Made by a program: the position numbers and the translations under genes. 60,738 nt of DNA. Source: an uncultured Clostridia bacterium (GTDB lineage Bacteria > Bacillota > Clostridia > Lachnospirales > Anaerotignaceae). The DNA lies in the NCBI GenBank assembly GCA_944379995.1, contig CALWGF010000011.1:1-60738 (forward strand). Reading direction: 5' to 3'. This document shows, in pieces, positions 43,720 to 53,033 of the stretch (the stretch's first letter is position 1; each line of letters starts with the position of its first letter). The notes beneath the pieces are model-generated. The model saw nothing but the letters and a program-made list of their open reading frames with translations. It ran no database searches and was not told where the DNA came from.

Positions 43720-43785
43720 ATTTTATATTCTATATGATAAAATTAGTTTATTGAATTTTAAATAATATAATAAGGAGAATTAAAA

Positions 43786-44475
43786 TTGAAATTATCTAAA
43801 AGAATGAGTACTGTTGCTCATATGGTAAATAAATGTAATGCTGTTGCTGATATTGGTACTGACCATGGATATGTTCCTATATATCTTGTTAAAAATGATA
43901 TTACCAAAAAAGCTTTTGCTTGTGATATAAATAAAGGTCCTCTTGAAAAGGCTCAAATAAATATAAATTCATATAACTGTAATGAAAGTATTGAAACAAG
44001 ACTTGGAAGTGGTCTTACTGTTATAAAGCCTTTTGAGGTTGATACAGCCGTTATAGCAGGTATGGGCGGTATGCTTATTATTGATATACTTAAAGACTCC
44101 ATAGAAACTGTACAAAGCCTAAAACAGCTTATTTTACAACCACAGCTTGATGTTGGTGAAGTAAGAAAATATATACATTCAATAGGTTTTAAAATAGAAG
44201 ATGAAGAAATGCTTATTGATGAAGGTAAATATTATACTGTTATAAATGCAGTAAAAGGTAATGAAAAATATGAAAATGAAATTGAATATTTTTTCGGTAA
44301 ATGTCTTATAAATAAAAAGTCAGATATTCTTAAAAAATATGCTCAGTTTATGGCTGATAAAACTGAAAATATAATTAAAAATCTTTCTAATAATAATAGT
44401 GAAAGTGCTGTTTTAAAAAAATCACAGCTTGAATATGAAAATAAACTGTATAAGGAGGTTTTGGAATGTCTTTAA
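43786..44475 (+). CDS. trmK: tRNA (adenine-22-N1)-methyltransferase TrmK
   Basis: The SAM methyltransferase modifies A22 of tRNA. Motif I VADIGTDHGYVPIYLV, then ACDINKGPLEKA and the family IAGMGGMLIIDIL and LILQPQLDVGEVR. TTG start 43786 behind AAGGAG. 229 aa. It overlaps the NIF3-like gene by 10 bases. Confidence 0.93.
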   Translation: MKLSKRMSTVAHMVNKCNAVADIGTDHGYVPIYLVKNDITKKAFACDINKGPLEKAQININSYNCNESIETRLGSGLTVIKPFEVDTAVIAGMGGMLIIDILKDSIETVQSLKQLILQPQLDVGEVRKYIHSIGFKIEDEEMLIDEGKYYTVINAVKGNEKYENEIEYFFGKCLINKKSDILKKYAQFMADKTENIIKNLSNNNSESAVLKKSQLEYENKLYKEVLECL

Positions 44476-45581
44476 AATGTAATGATATAATAAATATTAT
44501 AAAAAACTTTGCACCTGAAAGTTTACAAGAAAAATGGGATAATACAGGTCTTAATGTAGGGGATAGAAATAGAGAAGTAAAAAAAATTCTTTTTGCTCTT
44601 GATGCTGTTGATAATGTTATTGATGAAGCAATAGAAAAAGGTGTTGATATGATTGTTACTCATCACCCTATGTTACTTTTTGTAGATTTAAAAAATATTA
44701 CTACTGATACTGAAATAGGAAGAAGAATATATAAATTAATACAGAATAATATAAGTTTATATTGTGCCCATACTAGTCTTGATATAGCCTTTGGTGGTAC
44801 AAATGATGTTTTATCAAATATTATAGAACTTTCTGATATAGAAATTCTTGAAAAAACACAGTCTGAAAAAATATTTAAAGTTGCTGTATATGCTCCTAAA
44901 GAAAACTGTGAAGAAATTAAAAAGGCTATGGGAGATGCTTCTGGTGGCATTATAGGTAATTATTCACATTGTTCATTTACAGTTGAGGGAGAGGGCAATT
45001 TTAAACCTCTTTCAGGTTCAAATCCATATATAGGCACAGAAGACGTTATTGAAAAGGTTAATGAGGTTAAAATAGAAATTATTGTTAATGAAAATAATAT
45101 TTCAAAAGTTATTAATGCTATACATAATGTACACCCTTATGAAGAACCTGCAATAGATATAATACCAACAAATATAAAAGGTAAAGAATATGGTATAGGA
45201 AGAATTGGAAATATAAAAGAGGAAATGACTTTTAAAGAGTTTGCAACTTTCGTAAAAAACAGACTTGGTCTTGATAGTATGCGTATAATAGGTAATGAAA
45301 ATAAGCTAGTAAAAAGATGTGCTTTATGTACTGGTGCTGGTACTGATTTCTTTAGTATTGCAAAATCTAAAGGTGCTGATGTATATATTACAGGTGATGT
45401 TAAATTCCACGAAGCACAAAAAGCTATTGCTATGGACTTATGTCTTATTGATGGTACACATTATGCCACAGAAAATATTGCTATGCCTGTTTTGGCTGAC
45501 TATGTTAAAAAACATATCGAAAATGAAAATATTGAAATATTAATATCTGAGTTTAATGGACAGACATTTAAAAATATATAA
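44466..45581 (+). CDS. NIF3-like (DUF34) dinuclear metal protein
   Basis: The family has a metal-binding core: WDNTGLNVGDRNREVKK, MIVTHHPMLLF, YCAHTSLDIAFGGTNDVL, and C-terminal YITGDVKFHEAQKAIAM. An inserted PII/CutA-like domain lies in the middle (about 127-230), as in Bacillus YqfO, giving 371 aa. Suggested roles include GTP cyclohydrolase and metal handling; none is settled. Ribosome site AAGGAGG in the trmK end. Confidence 0.9.
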   Translation: MSLKCNDIINIIKNFAPESLQEKWDNTGLNVGDRNREVKKILFALDAVDNVIDEAIEKGVDMIVTHHPMLLFVDLKNITTDTEIGRRIYKLIQNNISLYCAHTSLDIAFGGTNDVLSNIIELSDIEILEKTQSEKIFKVAVYAPKENCEEIKKAMGDASGGIIGNYSHCSFTVEGEGNFKPLSGSNPYIGTEDVIEKVNEVKIEIIVNENNISKVINAIHNVHPYEEPAIDIIPTNIKGKEYGIGRIGNIKEEMTFKEFATFVKNRLGLDSMRIIGNENKLVKRCALCTGAGTDFFSIAKSKGADVYITGDVKFHEAQKAIAMDLCLIDGTHYATENIAMPVLADYVKKHIENENIEILISEFNGQTFKNI

Positions 45582-45597
45582 TGACAGGAGGAATTTT

Positions 45598-47262
45598 ATG
45601 GTTGATAAAATAAAAGCTATTGTTAATAGTAATGAATATATTGTCGATAAAACAGAAACATATGAAAAACTTTCTGATATTGTATGTGGTAAAAGAAATT
45701 ATAATAATATAGTTGCAAAACAAGGTAATAAATTAAAAGAACTTTCAAGTTGTATTGAACAAGGTGAAAATATAACATTTATTGGTATTGAAGATAAAGA
45801 CGGTATGAGAGTTTATCATAGAACAATATCAATGATTATGGTATGTGCTGTTAAAAAACTTCTTGGTGATAGAGTACCTGTTGCAATAGAACATTCTATA
45901 AATAAAAGTCTTTATTGTGAAATAAGAGATAAAAATGTTAATATAACAGATGATTTTCTTAATACTCTCAAAAATAAAATGAATGAATATATAGAAAATG
46001 ACACTCCTATAATAAAAAGAACTTATAAAAAAAGAGATGCTGAAGAAATTGTAAAAAGATTTGACATGAATGATAAAGCTAAACTTTTTGAATATAGAAG
46101 AACATCAAATGTAAATCTTTATGAACTTGATGGTGTTTTTGATTATTTTTACGGCTATATGGCACCTTCAGCAGGCTATGTAAAAGTTTTTGATTTAAAA
46201 GCATATGAAAATGGTTTTTTAATTATTATGCCTAATGAAAAAAATCCACAGGAAATTAATAAATTTGTGGATTATAAAAAAATATCATCTGTATTTATGG
46301 AACAAATGCGTTGGATAAATCTTATGGGTGTTGATAATGTTTCAGACCTTAATGATGTTATTGTAAATGGTAAATTTAATGAACTTGTTCTTATAAATGA
46401 AGCACTTCATGAAAAGAAAATTGCTGAAATTTCAGATATGATAAATAAAAGACGTGAAGAAATAAAAGTTGTAATGATTGCAGGTCCTTCTTCATCAGGA
46501 AAAACAACATTTGCAAATAGATTAATGATACAGCTTAGAGTTAATGGTATAATTCCACATGTTATATCTATGGATAATTATTTTATAAATAGAGATGATG
46601 TTCCTTTTGATGAATATGGTAAAAAGGACTTTGAAAATGTTAATGCTCTTGATGTGGAACTTCTTAACTCTGACCTTTTAAAACTTATTAATGGTGAAGA
46701 AGCTGAATTGCCATATTATAATTTTGTTACAGGTAAGAGAGAATATAATGGAAATTATATAAGACTTAATGAAGGTGAAATATTTGTTATAGAAGGTATA
46801 CATGGTCTTAATGATGCTGTTACAGGTTCTATACCAGATAAAAATAAATTTAAAATTTTTATAAGTGCTATGACACAGCTTAATATTGATAATCATAATA
46901 GAATTTCAACTTCTGATAGTAGACTTATAAGAAGAATTGTTAGAGATAACCAATTTAGAGGAACAAGTGCAGAAAAAACAATTTCTACATGGGATTATGT
47001 TACAAGAGGAGAAGAAAATAATATTTTCCCATTCCAAGAAAATGCCGATGTTATATTTAACTCTGCTACTGTTTATGAACTTGCTGTATTAAAAACATAT
47101 ATAGAACCTCTATTATTTAAAATTGATAAATCAAAACCGGAATATGTAACAGCTGAAAGAATTATAAAATTTATGGACTATTTTATTGGAGCAAATCCAG
47201 ATATTGTACCTAAAAATGCAATTATGAAAGAGTTTATAGGTGGAAGCTGTTTTGACGTTTGA
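45598..47262 (+). CDS. Nucleoside (uridine) kinase-like protein with N-terminal synthetase-like domain
   Basis: The C-terminal half is a P-loop uridine kinase (IAGPSSSGKTTFANRL, ISMDNYFINRDDVPFD). The N-terminal half (about residues 50-200) resembles the TGS and second-additional domains of threonyl-tRNA synthetase (YHRTISMIMVCAVKKLLGDRVPVAIEHS). ATG 45598 is set by AGGAGG; an earlier in-frame ATG overlaps the upstream gene. 554 aa, usual for this Firmicute family. Confidence 0.88.
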   Translation: MVDKIKAIVNSNEYIVDKTETYEKLSDIVCGKRNYNNIVAKQGNKLKELSSCIEQGENITFIGIEDKDGMRVYHRTISMIMVCAVKKLLGDRVPVAIEHSINKSLYCEIRDKNVNITDDFLNTLKNKMNEYIENDTPIIKRTYKKRDAEEIVKRFDMNDKAKLFEYRRTSNVNLYELDGVFDYFYGYMAPSAGYVKVFDLKAYENGFLIIMPNEKNPQEINKFVDYKKISSVFMEQMRWINLMGVDNVSDLNDVIVNGKFNELVLINEALHEKKIAEISDMINKRREEIKVVMIAGPSSSGKTTFANRLMIQLRVNGIIPHVISMDNYFINRDDVPFDEYGKKDFENVNALDVELLNSDLLKLINGEEAELPYYNFVTGKREYNGNYIRLNEGEIFVIEGIHGLNDAVTGSIPDKNKFKIFISAMTQLNIDNHNRISTSDSRLIRRIVRDNQFRGTSAEKTISTWDYVTRGEENNIFPFQENADVIFNSATVYELAVLKTYIEPLLFKIDKSKPEYVTAERIIKFMDYFIGANPDIVPKNAIMKEFIGGSCFDV

Positions 47263-47287
47263 CATATTTTTTTAAATGTGATAATAT
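47259..47287 (+). promoter_or_regulatory. Promoter of rnpB
   Basis: TTGACA (47259-47264), a 17-base spacer and TAATAT (47282-47287) with TGA extension. Start fits the RNA 5' end at about 47295. It overlaps the stop of the kinase gene. Confidence 0.85.
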
Positions 47288-47294
47288 TTCTTTC

Positions 47295-47634
47295 GTGAGT
47301 AAGCCAGATGGTCGCGCTTTTTTAAGTGAGGAAAGTCCGGGCTTCATAGGGCAGGGTGCCAGTTAACGACTGGTGGAGGCGACTCTAAGGATAGTGCAAC
47401 AGAGATAGACCGCCTATATTTTTATATGGGTAAGGATGGAAAGGCGAGGTAAGAGCTCACCGCTTTTGTGGTAACACAAAAGGCTATGTAAACCCCACCT
47501 GAAGCAAGGCCTAATAGAGAAACATATAAGGGGCTGCCCGTCCCGTTTCGGGTATGGCCGCATGATGACATTGGCGACAATGTACCAAGATAGATGACCG
47601 TTTAACACAGAACCCGGCTTATAGACTTGCTCAC
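47295..47634 (+). ncRNA. rnpB: RNase P RNA
   Basis: The core GAGGAAAGTCCGGGCTTCATAGG-type segment (GAGGAAAGTCCGGGC at 47329-47343), GGCAGGGTGCCAG, ACAGAGATAGACCGCC, GGTAAGGATGGAAAGGCG and the 3' ACAGAACCCGGCTTATAG are universal RNase P RNA elements. Terminal stem GTGAG/CTCAC closes 47295-47634. The layout fits bacterial type A. It matures tRNA 5' ends with RnpA protein. Confidence 0.97.
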
Positions 47635-47650
47635 TTTTAATTTTAATAAT

Positions 47651-47684
47651 AAAAATCCACTTTTATTTAAAAGTGGATTTTTTT
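47651..47684. terminator. Terminator of rnpB, usable from both sides
   Basis: AAAAATCCACTTTT-ATTT-AAAAGTGGATTTTT hairpin between rnpB and convergent nadE. Confidence 0.93.
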
Positions 47685-47693
47685 GTTTTTATA

Positions 47694-49634
47694 TTAAAGT
47701 TTTTCTGCTTCATCAAGCCATATTCTACCTACTGCATCGCTAGGCATTCTCCAATCTCCACGAGGAGAAAGGTTTATTGTACCTACTTTTGGACCGTCAG
47801 GAAGACAAGAACGTTTAAATTGTTGTGCAAAAAATCTTCTGTAAAAATTCTTTATCCATTTTATAAGAGTTTCTCTTGTATATTTTCCATTAAATGCTTT
47901 TTCTGCAAGGAAAAGAATTTTTGCAGGTGTAAATCCGAAACGTACTACATAATAAAGGAAAAAGTCATGAAGTTCATAAGGTCCAACAATTTCTTCTGTT
48001 TTCTGATTTATATTTCCGTCTTTATCCGGTGGAAGAAGTTCAGGGCTTACTGGTGTGTCTAATACATCAAAAAGTATTTCTGCTGCACCTTCTCCAAGAG
48101 TTTCATTTTCTGCTACCCATTTTACAAGAACTCTTACAAGTGTTTTAGGAATACCACCATTTACACCATACATTGACATATGGTCACCATTATATGTTGC
48201 CCAACCTAATGCAAGCTCTGAAAGGTCGCCTGTTCCTATAACCATGCCATATTCTTTGTTTGCATAGTCCATAAGTATTTGAGTTCTTTCACGTGCTTGT
48301 GTATTTTCATATGTTACATCATGTATATTTATATCATGTCCAATGTCTTTAAAATGTTGTATTGCAGCATCTTTTATTGATATTTCTTTTAATGTAATAC
48401 CTAATGATTTCATAAGGTTTAAAGCATTGTTATATGTTCTGTCTGTTGTTCCAAATCCTGGCATTGTTATACCATGTACACATTTTCTGTCTAATCCTAT
48501 ATAATCACATGCTTTTACTGCTACAAGAAGAGCAAGTGTTGAGTCAAGTCCTCCTGATATTCCTACAACAAGTGCTTTTGAATTTGTATGAGTTATTCTT
48601 TTTGAAAGACCTGTTACTTGTATATTGAATATATCTTCACATCTTTCATTAAGCATTATATTATTATCAGGAACAAAAGGAGCTGTTTTTACTGTTCTAT
48701 AAAAGTCATCAATAGAATTTTCATCAAGTGTAAATTTTACAGTTCTGAAAAATACAGGACCTTCATTTTTTCTTAATTGTGTCATAAAACTTGTATTTTT
48801 CTTTCTATCATTTGCAAGAAGTTCTATATCAATATCAGAAATTATAATACTACCTTCTTTTAAAAATCTTTTTGACTCAGAAAGCATATTTCCGTTTTCG
48901 CATATCATACTATGACCACTAAAAACTGTATCTTGTGTTGATTCTCCTGTACCTGCTGATGAATATATATATCCACATATACAACGTGATGATTGTTGTG
49001 AAACAAGATTTCTTCTGTATTCATGTTTTGTTGCAAGCTCATTACTTGCTGAACCGTTTATTATTATAGTAGCACCAAATATGCTTTGATATGAACTTGG
49101 AGGAATAGGACTCCAAAGGTCTTCGCATACTTCAATACCTATTGTAAGATTTTTGATATTTTCTGCTGTAAAAAGTATATCTGCACCAATAGGAACAGTT
49201 TGTCCACAAATTGTTACTTCATCTGAAATAATATCTGCTGATGAAGCAAACCAACGCTCTTCATAAAATTCGCTGTAATTAGGAAGACAAGTTTTTGGTA
49301 TAAGTCCAAGAATTTTACCTTTTGATATTGCAGCTATACAGTTGAAAGTTTGATTATCACAACATACAGGAAGCCCTACTGTTATAAACATATCTTTATC
49401 TTTTGAAAATTCTGCTATTCTTTCAAGGCTTTTTTCTGCATATTCAATAAGTGTTGTTTGTGCAAAAAGGTCAGCACAAGTATATGATGTTATTGAAAGT
49501 TCAGGAAATGCAAGTATTTTTACATCTTTTTTATATGCTTCTTCAATAATATTTAAAATTTCGTCTGTATTATATATACAATCAGCAACTTTAAGTTTTG
49601 GAACTGCTGCTGCTGTTCTTATAAAACCATACAT
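47694..49634 (-). CDS. nadE: Glutamine-dependent NAD+ synthase
   Basis: The N-terminal nitrilase-type glutaminase (catalytic Glu in LAFPELSITSYTC, Lys in PKTCLPNYSEFYEERWF, Cys in GIEVCEDLW) feeds ammonia to the C-terminal PP-loop synthetase (VGISGGLDSTLALLVA). Start at ATG 49634 behind AAAGGGAG; an upstream in-frame ATG to 49700 lies in the lexA terminator. About 646 aa. It completes NAD+ synthesis from NaAD. Confidence 0.96.
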   Translation of the reverse strand: MYGFIRTAAAVPKLKVADCIYNTDEILNIIEEAYKKDVKILAFPELSITSYTCADLFAQTTLIEYAEKSLERIAEFSKDKDMFITVGLPVCCDNQTFNCIAAISKGKILGLIPKTCLPNYSEFYEERWFASSADIISDEVTICGQTVPIGADILFTAENIKNLTIGIEVCEDLWSPIPPSSYQSIFGATIIINGSASNELATKHEYRRNLVSQQSSRCICGYIYSSAGTGESTQDTVFSGHSMICENGNMLSESKRFLKEGSIIISDIDIELLANDRKKNTSFMTQLRKNEGPVFFRTVKFTLDENSIDDFYRTVKTAPFVPDNNIMLNERCEDIFNIQVTGLSKRITHTNSKALVVGISGGLDSTLALLVAVKACDYIGLDRKCVHGITMPGFGTTDRTYNNALNLMKSLGITLKEISIKDAAIQHFKDIGHDINIHDVTYENTQARERTQILMDYANKEYGMVIGTGDLSELALGWATYNGDHMSMYGVNGGIPKTLVRVLVKWVAENETLGEGAAEILFDVLDTPVSPELLPPDKDGNINQKTEEIVGPYELHDFFLYYVVRFGFTPAKILFLAEKAFNGKYTRETLIKWIKNFYRRFFAQQFKRSCLPDGPKVGTINLSPRGDWRMPSDAVGRIWLDEAEKL

Positions 49635-49683
49635 TTTTCCAACTCCCTTTAATTTTTTATATATTATACCACAAATAAGTAAT

Positions 49684-49713
49684 AAAAAAAGATTGTTCAA
49701 AAGAACAATCTTT
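49684..49713 (-). terminator. Terminator of lexA (minus strand)
   Basis: Minus-strand AAAGATTGTTC-TTTT-GAACAATCTTT followed by T's. Confidence 0.9.
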
Positions 49714-49720
49714 AATAAGT

Positions 49721-50329
49721 TTAAAACTTTCTGAAAAGTCCTATAACTTTTCCTACAATAGAAACATCTTTTACAAGAATAGGTGACATAGACTGGTTCT
49801 CTGGTTGAAGTCTTATATATTCTTCTTCTTTAAAGAAACGTTTTACAGTTGCATATTCTTCTATAAGTGCAACAACTATATCACCATTTTGAGCAGAATT
49901 TTGTTGACGAACAAGTATAAGGTCTTTATCAAATATTCCTGCTTCTATCATACTATTGCCTTTTACTTTTAACATAAATACTTCATCATTATGAACATAG
50001 TCAACAGGAATTGGGAACATTTCTTCTATATTTTCAATGGCAAGAATAGGAGTACCAGCAGTTATACTGCCTATTATAGGTACATTTACATATTCTCTTG
50101 AAGGTACTTCAGTAATGTGTTCAAGAATTTCTATTGCACGAGGTTTTGTTTTATCACGACGTATATATCCTTTTTTTTCTAGACGTGCAAGATGTCCATG
50201 AACTGTTGATGTTGATTTAAGTCCAACAGCTTCACATATTTCACGTACTGAAGGAGGATAACCTTTTCCTTTTACTTCTTTCTTCATATATTCAAGTATT
50301 TGTTTTTGTTTTTCTGATAAATCGCCCAT
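49721..50329 (-). CDS. lexA: LexA repressor
   Basis: The N-terminal winged helix ([44 protein letters not shown]) precedes the self-cleavage domain: scissile Ala-Gly in ITAGTP, catalytic Ser in [10 protein letters not shown] and Lys in [13 protein letters not shown] 50329 sits behind AAGGGGTG; upstream in-frame extension is in the promoter. About 202 aa. It represses itself and the divergent YneA-like gene through two boxes. Confidence 0.96.
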   Translation of the reverse strand: MGDLSEKQKQILEYMKKEVKGKGYPPSVREICEAVGLKSTSTVHGHLARLEKKGYIRRDKTKPRAIEILEHITEVPSREYVNVPIIGSITAGTPILAIENIEEMFPIPVDYVHNDEVFMLKVKGNSMIEAGIFDKDLILVRQQNSAQNGDIVVALIEEYATVKRFFKEEEYIRLQPENQSMSPILVKDVSIVGKVIGLFRKF

Positions 50330-50359
50330 ATTATCACCCCTTAAATTAAACTTTATTAC

Positions 50360-50447
50360 AGTATAGCATAAATATTTAATCAATTCAAACCTATGTTCGA
50401 AAAAATTTTGAAAAACTATTGACTTAGAACCTTAGTTCTATTATTAT
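50360..50447. promoter_or_regulatory. Divergent lexA and yneA promoters with two LexA boxes
   Basis: The minus promoter is TTGAAT (50388-50383), a 17-base spacer and TATACT (50365-50360). The plus promoter is TTGACT (50419-50424), 17 bases and TATTAT (50442-50447). LexA box CAAACCTATGTTCG (50386-50399) overlaps the lexA -35 and GAACCTTAGTTC (50427-50438) lies in the plus-strand spacer. The pattern fits GAAC-N4-GTTC; the first box has one mismatch. Confidence 0.9.
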
Positions 50448-50491
50448 AAAAGTGAAAAAACAAACTATTGTTCTTGTATGGAGGTGTAGTT

Positions 50492-50764
50492 ATGAAAAAT
50501 TTAATGTTTATATTTATTACTGTTGTAATGGTGTTAAGTTTTTATGGAATGGTTCTAGGATACGGAGCAAGCGGGGTTTGTTCTAAAAAATACTATGAAG
50601 AAGTTGAAATAAAAAAAGGTGATACTTTATGGAATATAGCACACAAATATTCTAATAATAAGGTAAATATAAAAGATTATGTTTCGGAGATTATAGAACT
50701 AAATAATATGAAAAATGATAAAATAATGAATGGACATAAAATAATAATTCCTGTATATAAATAA
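50492..50764 (+). CDS. YneA-like LysM cell-division suppressor
   Basis: The 90-aa protein has an N-terminal membrane segment (about 5-25) and a LysM-type domain (EVEIKKGDTLWNIAHKYSNNK, IIELNNMKNDKIMNGHKIIIP). Divergent from lexA and with a LexA box in its promoter, it matches YneA, which blocks division during SOS. ATG 50492 is fixed by TGGAGGTG. Sequence-level proof of function is lacking. Confidence 0.88.
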   Translation: MKNLMFIFITVVMVLSFYGMVLGYGASGVCSKKYYEEVEIKKGDTLWNIAHKYSNNKVNIKDYVSEIIELNNMKNDKIMNGHKIIIPVYK

Positions 50765-50772
50765 AATTTTTT

Positions 50773-50799
50773 GGGTGTCAATTTTTGACACCCTTTTTT
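50773..50799 (+). terminator. Terminator
   Basis: GGGTGTCAA/TTGACACCC hairpin followed by T's. Confidence 0.93.
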
Positions 50800-50930
50800 A
50801 AAATTAATTTTATTTGTATTTATAGTTCAATAAAATTTTGTAATATAAAACATTATTGACTTTTTTATATATACATTTAAACTTAAATAATAAAAAATAA
50901 TAAAAGAAATAAAAGTAAGGAGATGAGTTT

Positions 50931-51674
50931 TTGTCAGCTAAAATTTATGTTGTTGGTCTTGGACCTGGAGATAGAAAAAATATGACTTTAAGATGTATAG
51001 ATGCTCTTGAAAATAGTGATGTAATAATAGGGTATTCTAAATATATAGAACTTGTAGAAGAATATTACAGTCATAAAACTCTTATTTCATCACCTATGAA
51101 AAAAGAAGTTGATAGATGTATTGAAACAATAAATATAGCACTTTCTGACGGTGGTAAAACAGTTTCTCTTATAAGTAGTGGTGATAGTGGTATTTATGGT
51201 ATGGCAGGAGTTTTACTTGAAACTGCTGATAGAATGAATTTTGAAGGAGAAATTGAGATTATACCGGGAGTTACAGCACTTTCTGCTTCTGCTTCTGTAC
51301 TTGGAGCTCCTGTTATACATGATTTTGCAGTCATAAGTTTAAGTGACCTTCTTACACCCTTAGACACTATTAAAAAGAGAATAGAACTTGCAGCAGAAGG
51401 TGATTTTGTAATATGTATATATAATCCTAAAAGTAAAAAACGTACTGATTATGTTGATATGGCTGTTGATATTATATTAAAACATAGAAAAGGTAAAACT
51501 CCTGTTGGTATAGTTAGAAATGCAGGAAGAAAAGATGAAAGTTGTGTTATATGTACTCTTGACGCATTAAAATCACAATATGTTGATATGTTTTCAACAA
51601 TAATAATAGGTAATAGTCAGTCATATCAATCTTTTGGAAAAATTATAACACCTAGGGGGTACAAATTTGAATAA
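50931..51674 (+). CDS. cobJ: Precorrin-3B C17-methyltransferase
   Basis: The SAM methyltransferase of the corrin pathway contracts the ring. Its fold starts YVVGLGPGDRKNMTLRCIDAL, with SSGDSGIYGMAG, EIIPGVTALSASASVLGAP, and FVICIYNPKSKKRTDYV. TTG start behind TAAGGAG. 247 aa. No cobalamin riboswitch is visible in the 130 bases before it. It leads a tetrapyrrole cluster although other corrin genes are absent here. Confidence 0.92.
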   Translation: MSAKIYVVGLGPGDRKNMTLRCIDALENSDVIIGYSKYIELVEEYYSHKTLISSPMKKEVDRCIETINIALSDGGKTVSLISSGDSGIYGMAGVLLETADRMNFEGEIEIIPGVTALSASASVLGAPVIHDFAVISLSDLLTPLDTIKKRIELAAEGDFVICIYNPKSKKRTDYVDMAVDIILKHRKGKTPVGIVRNAGRKDESCVICTLDALKSQYVDMFSTIIIGNSQSYQSFGKIITPRGYKFE

Positions 51675-52437
51675 AAATATTGTTGTTTTTTCAGGTACAT
51701 CAGATAGTGTTGAAATTATAAAATTACTTGTTAAAAATGGTTTTAATGTTATAGCATCTGTTGCAACAAATGAAGGAACTAAAATGCTTTCTAATATAGA
51801 TAATATAAAAATATCTGAGGAAAGATTAGATAATGAAAAAATGACAGAGTTTTTTATTAATTCAAAAACAAATATTGTTGTTGATGCTAGTCACCCATAT
51901 GCTGAAAATGTATCAAAAACAGCAATAGAAGTTTGTAAAAGTCTTAATATTAAATATATACGATATGAAAGACCTTCAGAGGGTGTTAACGAAAATTGTA
52001 TATTTGTTGATAACTATGAAAAAGCAGTTGAATTTGTAGAAAAAATAAATGGTAATATACTTGTTACTACTGGTGTTAATAATATAGAAAAATATATGGC
52101 TTTAAATAATTATAAAAATCGTATTTTTGCCCGAGTTTTAAATAATGAAAAATCATATAACAAAGCTAAATATATAGGTCTTTCTGATGAACATATATTA
52201 CAGGGAAGTGGTATATATACTACATCTAATAATATTAATGTTATAAATAAATATAATATTAAATCTATTATTACAAAGGATAGTGGGAGAGCGGGAGGTT
52301 TTTTGGAAAAAACAGAAGCTGCCCATATTTGCAATATACCTATAATTATAATTAAAAGACCTAGTGTTCAATATGGTATTGTTACTGATAATATATCTGG
52401 TGTTTTAGATATTATTAGAGAAGGTGATATACTTTGA
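51667..52437 (+). CDS. cbiJ: Precorrin-6A reductase (CobK/CbiJ)
   Basis: The NAD(P)H reductase shows VVFSGTSDSVEIIKLL, VVDASHPYAENVSKTAIE, YIRYERPS, ARVLNN and ITKDSGRAGGFLEKTEAA. TTG start at 51667 behind AGGGGGT overlaps cobJ by 8 bases. 256 aa. Corrin-pathway enzyme. Confidence 0.9.
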   Translation: MNKNIVVFSGTSDSVEIIKLLVKNGFNVIASVATNEGTKMLSNIDNIKISEERLDNEKMTEFFINSKTNIVVDASHPYAENVSKTAIEVCKSLNIKYIRYERPSEGVNENCIFVDNYEKAVEFVEKINGNILVTTGVNNIEKYMALNNYKNRIFARVLNNEKSYNKAKYIGLSDEHILQGSGIYTTSNNINVINKYNIKSIITKDSGRAGGFLEKTEAAHICNIPIIIIKRPSVQYGIVTDNISGVLDIIREGDIL

Positions 52438-53033
52438 AAAGATTACCTATATTTATTAATATGGAAAATAAAAAAGTTATTGTTGTTGGTGGTGGAAATG
52501 CAGCATTAATAAAAATAAGAAAATTAGTTGATTTTCAATGTGATATTACTGTTTTATCTAATGATTTTATTTCTGATATATTTGATTTTGAAAATATAAA
52601 TATAATTAAAAAGCAGTTTGAAAAAAATGATATTGAAGGCTTTTTTATGGTTGTTGCTGCTGCTGATGATATAACAAATAATTTTGTTTATAAGTGTGCT
52701 AATGAAAAAGGTATACTTTGTAGTGTTTCTGGTGGAGATTTAGAAGGAGATTTTATATTTCCTGCCCATAAAAAAAATGAAAGACTTACTGTTACTGTAA
52801 GTACAGATGGGGCTTTTCCGGCACTTTCAAAAAAGATATGCCAAAATATTGATGTGTCTTTAGGTAGTAGAATTGATTTTTTTGAAAATAAAAGACGTAG
52901 TGTAATAAAAAATATAAGTGATAAAAAATTAAGAAAAAAAATATTGTCAGAAATAATATCTGATGATGTTATATATAGTGATGATTATATTAATAAAACA
53001 GAAAATATTTTAAAGAGGTATTTTAATGAGTGA
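52434..53033 (+). CDS. sirC: Precorrin-2 dehydrogenase / sirohydrochlorin ferrochelatase
   Basis: The Rossmann NAD site is IVVGGGNAALIKIRKLVDF, followed by VVAAADDITNNFVYKCANEKGILCSV and DGAFPALSKKI. It matches the SirC/CysG N-terminal family, which oxidises precorrin-2 to sirohydrochlorin and may insert iron to make siroheme. TTG start 52434 overlaps cbiJ (TTGA). 199 aa. One of the steps may be done elsewhere. Confidence 0.88.
   Translation: MKRLPIFINMENKKVIVVGGGNAALIKIRKLVDFQCDITVLSNDFISDIFDFENINIIKKQFEKNDIEGFFMVVAAADDITNNFVYKCANEKGILCSVSGGDLEGDFIFPAHKKNERLTVTVSTDGAFPALSKKICQNIDVSLGSRIDFFENKRRSVIKNISDKKLRKKILSEIISDDVIYSDDYINKTENILKRYFNE

Noticed and set aside
47414..48062. Open frames across rnpB and the 3' end of nadE (minus 47414-47608; plus 47673-48062)
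   Set aside because: They lie inside RNase P RNA or opposite the nadE coding frame, have no ribosome sites, and their codon choice is not like real genes.
49635..49700. Upstream ATG for nadE
   Set aside because: It lies in the lexA terminator hairpin; the ATG at 49634 has a proper AAAGGGAG site.
50800..50930. Cobalamin riboswitch before cobJ
   Set aside because: The interval is short and AT-rich and lacks the B12-box and conserved helices.
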